DNA of 7,215 nt from a bacterium (lineage in GTDB: Bacteria > Zhuqueibacterota > Zhuqueibacteria > Thermofontimicrobiales > Thermofontimicrobiaceae): positions 1 through 7,215 of the forward strand of contig JALOPY010000114.1 in the NCBI GenBank assembly GCA_025453735.1. Direction: 5' to 3'. The notes below the pieces were generated by a model that did no database searches, was not told the origin of the DNA, and saw only the letters and a program-made list of their open reading frames with translations. How positions within the stretch are numbered: the stretch's first letter is position 1; each line of letters starts with the position of its first letter. Positions 1 to 6,593 of this stretch are shown here, one piece after another. The position numbers were made by a program, and so were the translations under genes.

Positions 1-3
1 TAA

Positions 4-43
4 AAAAAATGCAACGCTCTTTTCAATTGGCGTTGCATTTTTT
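4..43 (-). terminator. Rho-independent terminator, probably bidirectional, downstream of the efflux operon
   Basis: Arms 4-17 and 30-43 are perfectly complementary over 14 bp, with core TGCAACGC pairing with GCGTTGCA and A/T tracts on both outer sides. The 12-nt loop is 18-29. Read on the minus strand, the stem is followed by eight T residues (plus-strand A2-A9), about 105 nt beyond the stop of the channel gene at 149, so it should end transcription of the efflux genes. Read on the plus strand it also ends in a T run (38-43), so it could serve a converging gene to the left of the window. Confidence 0.8.
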
Positions 44-79
44 ATGCTATCGCTGACTTGCTGAACTATTGTTCTGAAG

Positions 80-124
80 ACTGATCACTGTTCACTGATT
101 ACTGATCACTGTTCACTGATTACT
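80..124. repeat. Short tandem repeat: 21-bp unit built from three heptamers
   Basis: The 21-bp unit 80-100 is repeated exactly at 101-121 and followed by ACT (122-124). Each unit is three related heptamers, ACTGATC, ACTGTTC and ACTGATT, so the array also has a period of 7. It lies in the 3' non-coding region between the channel gene and its terminator and would be transcribed as part of that mRNA's tail. No coding function is visible. Confidence 0.85.
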
Positions 125-148
125 TTTCTATCTTCCAAATTTACCCTC

Positions 149-1672
149 TCACATCTCCCCCGCAATCCCCCTCCGCTCCAACAACGTCCCCTCCATCAAA
201 TACAAATCCACCAGCGCAGTGAGATACGCCACCATGGAGCGGGCTTCGTTGAGCTGGCTGGCGGTGAAATCCCGTTGGGCTTGGAGCACTAAAAAATTGG
301 TGGATCGACCGACACGAAATTTTTCCAATTCGGCGTCTAATTTTTTGGATTGCAATTCTCGGGCGACTCGGGTGGCGAGGATCTGCTCCCGAGATCGCAG
401 CACTTCGATATAGGAGGAGCGGACATCCCATTGCACCAATCGTTCCATATTCTTTAACGACAAATCCAGCATTTCCCTGGTGTATTTTGCTCGTGAAAAT
501 CGAGCAATGGCTTGCCGATCAGTGACTGGAAAAGAAAAAGTCAATCCACCATTGATGTCGTAATAGGGACTCTGGATATCAGGGACTGCATCTTTGAAGG
601 TTTGCGAATACGTAGTTCGGCCTAGCGTGACAAAAAAATCGAGCCTGGGCAGCAAGCCATTTCGAGTACGGGTGATTTCGATCTCGCCTTTTTTTAAGGA
701 TAATTGTGCTTGCTGTAAATCAGGGCGATACTTCATTCCCAGTTGCTCATGAACTTCAATGGTATCCAGCGTATCGATGGGAACAAATGGGCGATCAATC
801 GGCAAGGGAACGGTTGCCCAGGATTGCTGATTCGATGGATTGAGCAGATAGAGAAAACTCAATCTCGCCTGCTCATAGCGGCTCTGGGCATCGATCAGGG
901 CTTCGTTGCGGGTGGCGACTTCGGCATGGACCGCCGCCAATTCTAACTCAGCCAATTTCCCTACTGCTACTCGATCTTGAGATTCTTTCAATTGCTTATT
1001 TGCCAATTCCAGGGAGCGCTGCTGAATATCCATTTCTTCTCGGGTCAAATACAGATCCCAATAGGCTTTTTCGACACTGGCGATGGTCTCTTCTGCCACG
1101 CCTTTTAATTCAGCTTTTGAAATCTCATAATCGAGCCTCGCCTGGCGCAGACTGGCCAAATTCGTTCCCCATCCGAAACCTTGCAATAACGCCTGAGTAA
1201 TGGTAATTCCCACATTACCTGAATACTGATCGGTGTAAATGCTGGACAGCGAAGCGCTAATCGAAGCGTTGGCGGAAATGGTCGTCCCTGTTGGTAGGTT
1301 CTGAAGAATTCCAGCTTCGTATAGGGAGCGTTCAGAAGTAAGCTCGAACGGTTCCGGTCGGGAGCCGAGAAAGCGCAGTTGCTTGGTTTCCGTTTTGGTG
1401 ACTGAAGCCGAGATGGTGGGATCAAAAATCGCGCCCTCTTCTTTCAGAACCGTCCTGGCTATTTTCGGCTGCAATCGTTGAATCGATAAGCTGGGATTAT
1501 GCTCCAGCGCCGTCAAAATCGCTTCCTGCAAATCGATTTTCAGGGTATCAGATTTTTGCAGTTGTTGAAAGGGATTTTGATCAGTAGGATCATTAGCCAA
1601 AGCAATTGTGGTTAATGAAAGACCCATTAGCATGATAAAAACAAATCGATATTTTTTTGATCCAAATAGCAT
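149..1672 (-). CDS. TolC-family outer-membrane efflux channel (OEP/OMF), 507 aa
   Basis: This is the outer-membrane exit duct of a tripartite efflux system; the family forms a trimeric beta-barrel continued by a long periplasmic alpha-helical tunnel. Residues 1-26 look like a Sec signal peptide: basic KK, hydrophobic core, cleavage after ALA26. Two OEP repeats follow, roughly 46-275 and 305-500. Each contains long coiled-coil helices, for example the YWDLYLTREEMDIQQRSLEL stretch near 204-223 and the RVGRSTNFLVLQAQRDF stretch near 453-469. GFGWGTN (165-171) before a RQARLDYEIS helix is typical of the family. Length is close to E. coli TolC (493 aa). There is no cysteine, so it is not a lipoprotein like OprM. 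The start is supported by AGGA (plus 1679-1682), 6 nt before the ATG. It is the last gene of the set, 127 nt after the pump gene. Family assignment is secure; substrate is unknown. Confidence 0.95.
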   Translation of the reverse strand: MLFGSKKYRFVFIMLMGLSLTTIALANDPTDQNPFQQLQKSDTLKIDLQEAILTALEHNPSLSIQRLQPKIARTVLKEEGAIFDPTISASVTKTETKQLRFLGSRPEPFELTSERSLYEAGILQNLPTGTTISANASISASLSSIYTDQYSGNVGITITQALLQGFGWGTNLASLRQARLDYEISKAELKGVAEETIASVEKAYWDLYLTREEMDIQQRSLELANKQLKESQDRVAVGKLAELELAAVHAEVATRNEALIDAQSRYEQARLSFLYLLNPSNQQSWATVPLPIDRPFVPIDTLDTIEVHEQLGMKYRPDLQQAQLSLKKGEIEITRTRNGLLPRLDFFVTLGRTTYSQTFKDAVPDIQSPYYDINGGLTFSFPVTDRQAIARFSRAKYTREMLDLSLKNMERLVQWDVRSSYIEVLRSREQILATRVARELQSKKLDAELEKFRVGRSTNFLVLQAQRDFTASQLNEARSMVAYLTALVDLYLMEGTLLERRGIAGEM

Positions 1673-1720
1673 TCTATATCCTAATCATTAATTTGTTTAT
1701 TTTCCAAATAAAAAAATATC

Positions 1721-1794
1721 TCCAACGGATTGAAACAACCCAACGGATTCAATTAAAAAATTTTTTATCCGTTGGATTGTTTCTATCAGTTGGA
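1721..1794 (-). repeat. Large imperfect hairpin between pump and channel genes; possible attenuator or terminator
   Basis: Arms 1721-1748 and 1767-1794 (28 nt each) pair with only three mismatches around an 18-nt A/T loop containing AAAAAATTTTTT. The arms consist of the repeated word TCCAACGGAT and its variants (CCCAACGGAT at 1739-1748, ATCCGTTGGA at 1767-1776, ATCAGTTGGA at 1785-1794). It starts 5 nt after the stop codon of the pump gene. On the minus strand it is followed, after a GATA gap, by a run of seven T (plus 1710-1716), so it resembles a rho-independent terminator located inside the operon. It may lower readthrough into the channel gene or protect the 3' end of pump mRNA; this role is inferred. 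A related copy lies at 6594-6712. Confidence 0.8.
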
Positions 1795-1799
1795 AAAAG

Positions 1800-4700
1800 C
1801 TAATTTTTATCCACTTTTCTTTTACCAAACAACTTCTGTTCAAAAATTGAATACACCACTGGAATCAGCACCAGCGTAATCAATGTCGAGCTCAACAAGC
1901 CACCGATCACGACACGCGCCAATGGCGCCTGGGTTTCGCCGCCTTCTCCTAATCCAAATGATAATGGCAGCAATCCCAGCACTGTCGTCAAAGTTGTCAT
2001 CAAAATGGGGCGAAGCCGACGGGAGCCAGAGATCGTAATCGCTTCCATCAACGACATGCCTTCGTTGCGCCGCATCTGGTTGGTATAATCAACCAACAGG
2101 ATAGCGTTATTGACCACGATCCCCGCTAACATGATGCAGCCGATGAAAGCTTGCATGCTGAAAATGGTTCCAGTCATTATCAAGGTGAGGGCAATTCCGA
2201 TCAGCGCCATGGGGATCGAGAACAGCACGACAAACGGATCCCGCCACGATTCGAACTGTCCCGCCATCACCATGTAAACCAGGAAGATGGCTAAAATAAA
2301 TCCGAACATCAGCTCTCGATTGGCTTTCTGCTGTTCCTCGTAATCCCCACCAAAAGTAATGGCAAAATCTTTGGGCACAGGCACCGCCCGCAGTTCTTTT
2401 CGGATGTCAGAAATTACTGATCCCATATCTCGGCCAGTGAAATTAGCATTGATGCTGATGATTCGCTCCTGATCTTTGCGCTCGATGCGCACAGGTCCTT
2501 CCTGCGGAACCGCATCGATCAAATTGCGCAAAATGACAGGCTCGCCACGGCTATTCACCACGGTCAGGTCGAGCAGGTCAGCCAGGTTTTTTCGATCTTC
2601 CTCGCTCAAACGGACTAAAATGCGATACTCTTTTCCGCCTTCTCGATAATAGGAAGCCTGAGTGCCACCGATGGCGGTTTGCAACGTGTTGCCAATTCGA
2701 ACGACAGATAAACCCAGATCGGCTGCCTTTTGTCGATCAATTCGGATGATCTGTTCAGGGCTGCCTTCTTCTCGACTGATTTTTGTATCGGTGATGCCTG
2801 GCACCTTCTTGACGATCTGTTCCACCCGTTGCGCCAGCTCGTGGGCGACCTTCAGGTCATAGCCTCGAATTTCGAGGTTGATATTATCCCCCTGCGAGCT
2901 GCCCATTCTTAAAATAAATAATCCCTGACCCGAACGAGTTCGAATGGTGACGCCTGGCAGCCCCATTAATTTTTTTCTCAAATCATTGGCGATCTGCTCA
3001 CTGCTCCGCTTGCGATCTTTTTGAGGGACCAGGGTGACACGCACCTCAGCGGTATGCCCTCCTCCAGACGATCCCCAACCGCCGCCAGCCACCCGTGCCA
3101 GCATGGAGGTCATTTCCGGCACTTCCTCACGAACGATTCGCTCCACCGTTTGAGCCACTTGATCCACCACTTCCAATCGGCTGCCGACGGCCATTTCCAT
3201 TGAGACACGCACTTCACCTTCATCTGCCGCAGGCATTAGCTCCACGCCAATAAATCGAACAAGGAAGATCGAAATCACAAATAGCACAGCGACTGTAATC
3301 AGAATAACTCTGCGATGTTCCAGCGCCCATTTTAATATTTGACCATATTGTTGCTCCACCTTCCGAAATGTTTCCTCGCTCACAGCGTAAATTTTATGGA
3401 GCCAGCCTTCGCCTTTGTAATGCTGGATCGGCTGATAGCGGAGAAAGCGGGAAGCTAACATCGGTATCAAGGTCAAAGCGACGATCAGCGAGCATAACAG
3501 CGAAAAGGTCACGACGTACGCCATCTGCTGGAACATGATTCCTGAGATGCCTCGCATGAACACTACGGGAAAAAAGACGACGATCGTGGTGAGCGTGCTG
3601 GCGATGATGGCTGATCCGACTTCCGAAGTGCCGATCAGCGCACTGGGGATTGGCTGCTTGCCTTCCTCCCGATGCCGATAGATATTTTCCAGCACCACGA
3701 TCGAGCAATCCACCAACATGCCAATGCCCAGCGCCAGTCCGCCAAAGGTGATGATATTCAAAGTAAAGCCACCGAAATACATCAGCCCAAATGTGGCAAT
3801 AATCGAGATGGGAATGGCTGTGGCAATAATGCCTGTGCTGGATAGATTTCTAAGGAAGAGAAACAAAATGAGAATGGCTAAAATGCCGCCGATCAGGGTG
3901 GACTGTCCCACGTTACTGATCGACCGTTTGATGTAAACCGAAGTATCCATCAGCGGAATCATCTTGATTTGCGGAATATCCTGATTGATTTTTTTCAATT
4001 CGGCATGAACCGCCTCGGCTACGGCAACGGTGTTGGCGCCTGACTGTTTGTTGACCGAAATTCTCAAACCTTCCTTGCCATCAATCCTGGTGAAGTCTCT
4101 GACCTCCTGCCAGGAATCATCGACATTTGCAACGTCTCGGATCAAGATCGGCGTGCCATCCCGAATCGTAATCACCGTCTTTTCAATTTCATCCAGGGAA
4201 CGATATTCGCCCTGGGTTCGAATCAATACCTCAAGATTGCCTTTTTCATAGAGACCTGCAGGGATGTTTCGATTCTCATTCCGTAACGCCGCAATGACTT
4301 CTTCGGTCGAAAGCCCCAAAGCTTTGAGCTGCGCCGATTTGAGATTGATATGAATCTCCCGATTGAGACCGCCCCGAATATCGATGGCTGCCACGCCAGG
4401 AACCCGCTCCAGCCGATATTTGACCTGATCCTCAACCAGTTGCCGCAAATCCAATGGATTCATATTGCTCGAAAGACCGATCATCATAATGGGAAAAGCG
4501 GAGAGATCGAATTTGCGGATCATGGGACGCTCGATATCTTCAGGCAGCCGACCCATAACTCGGTCAATACGGTCTCGGATATCGTTGGCAGCGACATCCA
4601 GATCCGTGCCCCAGGCAAAAGAAACTCGAACCGAGCTGGTTCCCTCGGTAGAGCTGGAAGTAATTTCTTCCACGCCCTGCACCGCAGCCAGCGCTTCTTC

Positions 4701-4901
4701 AATGGGTCTTGAAATCAGTTCTTCCATCTCCTGAGGACCGACATTGCTGTAGCTGGTGATCACCGAGACGGTAGGAAAGGTGACCTCTGGCATTAGATCG
4801 ATCGACAGCCGCCAGAACGATACGATGCCGAGCGTGATGATAATCAAAAAAATAATCGTGGTTAATATGGGACGTTTGACAGATCCCTGAGCGATATTCA
4901 T
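1800..4901 (-). CDS. RND-family inner-membrane efflux pump (HAE-type, AcrB/SwrC-like), 1033 aa
   Basis: This is the proton-driven pump of the tripartite system. Length is normal for the family (about 1020-1060 aa). Visible order: TM1 about 12-32; first periplasmic domain 33-330 with the family signature DLMPEVTFPTVSV near 35-47; TM2-TM6 about 336-485; a basic, amphipathic cytoplasmic linker about 488-530; TM7 about 531-550; second periplasmic domain 551-860, opening with ELMPAADEG; TM8-TM12 about 865-1020. In TM4, GMLVDCSIVVLEN keeps the first conserved aspartate (D398) but has C399 where AcrB has D408. In TM10, GIVVNNAILLVDY has N931 where AcrB has K940. Residues 606-615 form a glycine-rich loop (GGGWGSSGGG). 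The start is supported by AAGGA 9 nt before the ATG. The gene sits between the adaptor gene (447-nt gap) and the channel gene (127-nt gap). Conserved sequence argues for drug/amphiphile rather than metal efflux (CusA/CzcA class), but the substrate is unknown. Confidence 0.96.
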   Translation of the reverse strand: MNIAQGSVKRPILTTIIFLIIITLGIVSFWRLSIDLMPEVTFPTVSVITSYSNVGPQEMEELISRPIEEALAAVQGVEEITSSSTEGTSSVRVSFAWGTDLDVAANDIRDRIDRVMGRLPEDIERPMIRKFDLSAFPIMMIGLSSNMNPLDLRQLVEDQVKYRLERVPGVAAIDIRGGLNREIHINLKSAQLKALGLSTEEVIAALRNENRNIPAGLYEKGNLEVLIRTQGEYRSLDEIEKTVITIRDGTPILIRDVANVDDSWQEVRDFTRIDGKEGLRISVNKQSGANTVAVAEAVHAELKKINQDIPQIKMIPLMDTSVYIKRSISNVGQSTLIGGILAILILFLFLRNLSSTGIIATAIPISIIATFGLMYFGGFTLNIITFGGLALGIGMLVDCSIVVLENIYRHREEGKQPIPSALIGTSEVGSAIIASTLTTIVVFFPVVFMRGISGIMFQQMAYVVTFSLLCSLIVALTLIPMLASRFLRYQPIQHYKGEGWLHKIYAVSEETFRKVEQQYGQILKWALEHRRVILITVAVLFVISIFLVRFIGVELMPAADEGEVRVSMEMAVGSRLEVVDQVAQTVERIVREEVPEMTSMLARVAGGGWGSSGGGHTAEVRVTLVPQKDRKRSSEQIANDLRKKLMGLPGVTIRTRSGQGLFILRMGSSQGDNINLEIRGYDLKVAHELAQRVEQIVKKVPGITDTKISREEGSPEQIIRIDRQKAADLGLSVVRIGNTLQTAIGGTQASYYREGGKEYRILVRLSEEDRKNLADLLDLTVVNSRGEPVILRNLIDAVPQEGPVRIERKDQERIISINANFTGRDMGSVISDIRKELRAVPVPKDFAITFGGDYEEQQKANRELMFGFILAIFLVYMVMAGQFESWRDPFVVLFSIPMALIGIALTLIMTGTIFSMQAFIGCIMLAGIVVNNAILLVDYTNQMRRNEGMSLMEAITISGSRRLRPILMTTLTTVLGLLPLSFGLGEGGETQAPLARVVIGGLLSSTLITLVLIPVVYSIFEQKLFGKRKVDKN

Positions 4902-4969
4902 AAATGGATTTCCTTTCGATTGAACTTGGTATTACTTTCAAAGATAAGTTCTGCTATTAATAATGAGAG

Positions 4970-4993
4970 GGAGTAATGGAGTATTGGAGTGTA
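4970..4993. repeat. Octamer repeat GGAGTNNT, three units
   Basis: Units GGAGTAAT (4970-4977), GGAGTATT (4978-4985) and GGAGTGTA (4986-4993) have a period of 8. Positions 4970-4990 are complementary to 5319-5339 of the CTCC octamer array in 17 of 21 positions, so the two arrays form the outermost inverted pair of the spacer. Confidence 0.8.
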
Positions 4994-5076
4994 ATTGCAC
5001 GACTTATTCAGAGCTAATTCAAACATCCCCCCTTGCCCCATAGCCGTCAGTTTAAGGAGTTTCGATACACGTTTTC

Positions 5077-5170
5077 ATTGACAATTTACAATTGACCATT
5101 GTCAATTGACAATTTTTTTGTGTGCCTAAGAGAAATTACGCAATTAATTGTCAATTGAGAATTGACAATT
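5077..5170. repeat. Cluster of ATTGACAATT words, including a 16-bp palindrome
   Basis: ATTGACAATT occurs at 5077-5086, 5105-5114 and 5161-5170, and in inverted form (AATTGTCAAT) at 5146-5155. Positions 5098-5113 (ATTGTCAATTGACAAT) are a perfect 16-bp palindrome. A further copy lies outside the cluster at 6551-6560. The word contains TTGACA, the consensus -35 box, but no properly spaced -10 box follows, so I treat it as a repeat and not as a promoter set. Confidence 0.8.
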
Positions 5171-5221
5171 GTTAACGATAATAAATCATTTTTTCTCTTA
5201 GCCTGACGGCTATGCCCCTTG

Positions 5222-5238
5222 CCCCCGTTTGAAGGGGG
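5222..5238. repeat. C5/G5 hairpin of a CCCCC...GGGGG type spacer repeat
   Basis: CCCCC (5222-5226) and GGGGG (5234-5238) enclose a 7-nt loop, and a second GGGGG run follows at 5244-5248. Similar C-rich/G-rich short repeats occur in spacers of many bacteria. On the minus strand no U-run follows the stem, so it is not a good terminator for the adaptor gene. Confidence 0.6.
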
Positions 5239-5311
5239 ATTTAGGGGGATGTTAAAATTGAATACACCTGTTCATTTTGGCTCATCTATGAATTTGGGAA
5301 ATAGCTCAGTG

Positions 5312-5355
5312 CTCCAGAACTCCATCACTCCACAACTCCAACACTCCCTCACTCC
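5312..5355. repeat. Octamer repeat CTCCNNNA, five units plus a partial one
   Basis: CTCCAGAA, CTCCATCA, CTCCACAA, CTCCAACA and CTCCCTCA run from 5312 to 5351 with period 8, followed by CTCC (5352-5355). The array overlaps the 3' end of the adaptor gene: its stop codon lies at 5349-5351, so the terminal Glu-stop and part of the preceding Lys codon are written in repeat sequence. It is the inverted partner of the GGAGTNNT array at 4970-4993. Confidence 0.85.
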
Positions 5356-6539
5356 TTTTTTCCTTTTCGCATTGATTTCTCTAAATTCTTTCCTGGCAAT
5401 ATGACTGGACTTCCATCTTCCAACAAATGCTGTCCCAGTGTGACCACCAGTCCCTTGATTTCAGGGGAAATGATTTCGGTTTTTTCTGACGTCACAATTC
5501 CGATGCGTACACGAATATAGTTAGCCACTACCGCACTATCAGCGATGACGAAAACTCCACTCTCGCCTGCCCGACTCACCACGGCACGACTCGGAACGAC
5601 CTGGGCGCTATTTTTTTGCGCCAGCACCACGCTTAATTTAGTGAACATGCCTGGTTTTAACGCCAACGAATCGTTGGTAACTTCCACTTCCATTTTTGCC
5701 ACCCGAGATGCTTCCTGCAGCATCGGGGCAATTCGAGCGACTTTACCAGCGAATCGTTTGGTCGGATAGGCATCGACTTGCACCTCGGCAGTTTGTCCAA
5801 TTTTTATTCGTCCATAAATGCGCTCGATAACCGTCGTTTGAACGATGACCGTGTCGATCCCAATGATCGAAACAACAGGCGCATTGGGCGCCAACAAGCT
5901 GCCTTCGTCAACATAGCGTTCACCAATGAAGCCTGGCTCGGTCGTAACCAGGGCGGTGTAGCTCAACCGAATATTGGCAGATTTCAATGCCGCCTCTCGC
6001 TGTTCCACCTGGGCGTTCGCCAATTCCAGCCTGGATTGTTGAGCGGTAAAATTGGTCTGCGCCGCATCCAATTCTGCTGGCGAAGCGATCCCTTTTTCCT
6101 GCAACGACTGCACTCGCTCTAAATCTTGTTTGGCTAATGCAAATTGACTGGTGGCTTCTCGCAGCGATGCCTGGGCGATTCTCAAATTTGCTTCGGCTTC
6201 TCGCACTGCCTGCTGATATTCCGAATCATCAATGCGTGCCACGACCTCGCCCTTTCTCACCCAATCGCCGATCCGTTTTTTAATTTGAACCACCCTGCCA
6301 GCAACTTTTGGTGCGAGGATATATTGATAAATTGGAGTAACCGTCCCTGTGAAAGTCTCCGTATCTTGAATTGATCCATACCTGACGCTATCGACTTCCA
6401 CTGCAACTGGTGGTCGTGCCAATCGATTTGATTCTCCCCCAGCATCTTTGGTGACTAACAGGATAATACGCCAGAGCAGCACTACCAGAAATATCGCACC
6501 TACAATAATAAAAATTTGCTTCTTTTTCATTTGATTCAT
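5349..6539 (-). CDS. RND efflux periplasmic adaptor (membrane fusion protein, HlyD/AcrA family), 396 aa
   Basis: This subunit joins the inner-membrane pump to the outer-membrane channel. An N-terminal hydrophobic helix (about 9-29, after KKK) anchors it. There is no cysteine in the protein, so it is a transmembrane-anchored and not a lipoprotein-type adaptor. Domains in order: first half of the biotinyl-lipoyl domain (about 70-103, with APKVAGRVVQIKKRIGDWV), a coiled-coil alpha-hairpin (about 105-187), second lipoyl half (about 188-226, with GFIGERYVDEGSLL), beta-barrel (about 228-305, with the typical FAGKVARIAP and LKPGMFTKLSV motifs) and membrane-proximal domain (about 312-383). Length is normal. 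The start is ambiguous: AAGGA lies only 2 nt before Met1 but 11 nt before Met4 (ATG at 6530). Either gives the same anchor. It is the first gene of the efflux set and is transcribed away from the exported-protein gene at 6932. Substrate is unknown. Confidence 0.95.
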   Translation of the reverse strand: MNQMKKKQIFIIVGAIFLVVLLWRIILLVTKDAGGESNRLARPPVAVEVDSVRYGSIQDTETFTGTVTPIYQYILAPKVAGRVVQIKKRIGDWVRKGEVVARIDDSEYQQAVREAEANLRIAQASLREATSQFALAKQDLERVQSLQEKGIASPAELDAAQTNFTAQQSRLELANAQVEQREAALKSANIRLSYTALVTTEPGFIGERYVDEGSLLAPNAPVVSIIGIDTVIVQTTVIERIYGRIKIGQTAEVQVDAYPTKRFAGKVARIAPMLQEASRVAKMEVEVTNDSLALKPGMFTKLSVVLAQKNSAQVVPSRAVVSRAGESGVFVIADSAVVANYIRVRIGIVTSEKTEIISPEIKGLVVTLGQHLLEDGSPVILPGKNLEKSMRKGKKE

Positions 6540-6541
6540 TT

Positions 6542-6546
6542 TCCTT
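6542..6546 (-). promoter_or_regulatory. Shine-Dalgarno AAGGA that leaves the adaptor start ambiguous
   Basis: On the minus strand AAGGA is 2 nt from the ATG at 6539 and 11 nt from the in-frame ATG at 6530. Neither spacing is ideal. The downstream ATG gives a more usual distance and a MKKKQ N-terminus, so it may be the real start. Confidence 0.55.
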
Positions 6547-6593
6547 GATCATTGACAATTCTTGATGAATTGATTTTCTTCAAAAAATTTTTC

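Larger units (their letters stand above)
5022..5253. repeat. Concentric (nested) inverted repeats
   Basis: Four perfect inverted pairs share one centre. AACATCCCCC (5022-5031) pairs with 5244-5253; CATAGCCGTCAG (5039-5050) with 5203-5214; CTAAGAGAAA (5126-5135) with 5192-5201; and AATTGTCAATT (5146-5156) with 5160-5170 across a 3-nt loop. The arms are correctly nested with no crossing, so one strand could fold into a long, interrupted hairpin. No protein is encoded and no transposase is near. It may be layered insertions of small repeats, or a structured RNA leader of the pump gene. Confidence 0.75.
4902..5348. other. 447-nt non-coding spacer between adaptor and pump genes, filled with nested repeats
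   Basis: I see no convincing gene here. Short open frames on either strand are built from repeat sequence and lack a ribosome binding site. Apart from the pump's Shine-Dalgarno near 4911-4915, the recognisable content is repeats: GGAGTNNT octamers (4970-4993), concentric inverted repeats (5022-5253), ATTGACAATT copies (5077-5170) and CTCC octamers (5312-5355). A gap this long is unusual between genes of one efflux operon. The pump gene may therefore have its own promoter, but I could not identify a convincing one. Confidence 0.75.

Noticed and set aside
80..124. CRISPR array
   Set aside because: The units are directly adjacent without unique spacers, and no cas genes are present.
141..431. 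Open frames overlapping the channel gene in other frames or on the other strand
   Set aside because: They have low-complexity or arginine/serine-rich compositions, no ribosome binding site and no recognisable domain, and they lie within a secure gene.
3394..4734. Several 60-120 residue open frames antisense or out of frame within the pump gene
   Set aside because: The pump reading frame is continuous and fully conserved in family motifs. These frames are by-products of its codon composition.
1800..4901. Heavy-metal RND pump (CusA/CzcA class)
   Set aside because: TM4 and TM10 motifs (VDCSIVVLEN, VNNAILLVDY) and the overall sequence fit the HAE/SwrC-like class, and no metal-binding periplasmic protein or regulator is nearby.
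4939..4946. Minus-strand TATCTTTG, matching the Bacteroidota -7 consensus TANNTTTG upstream of the pump gene
   Set aside because: No TTG element at the expected distance upstream, and the phylum is not established. A single 8-mer match is likely by chance.
5162..5182. TTGACA (5162-5167) followed by GATAAT (5177-5182) as a promoter
   Set aside because: The spacing is only 9 nt, far from the required 16-18, and TTGACA is part of a repeat word.
5219..5404. Plus-strand open frame starting MPPFEGGF near the adaptor 3' end
   Set aside because: It begins in the CCCCC/GGGGG repeat, runs through the CTCC octamers and ends inside the adaptor gene. It has no Shine-Dalgarno sequence.
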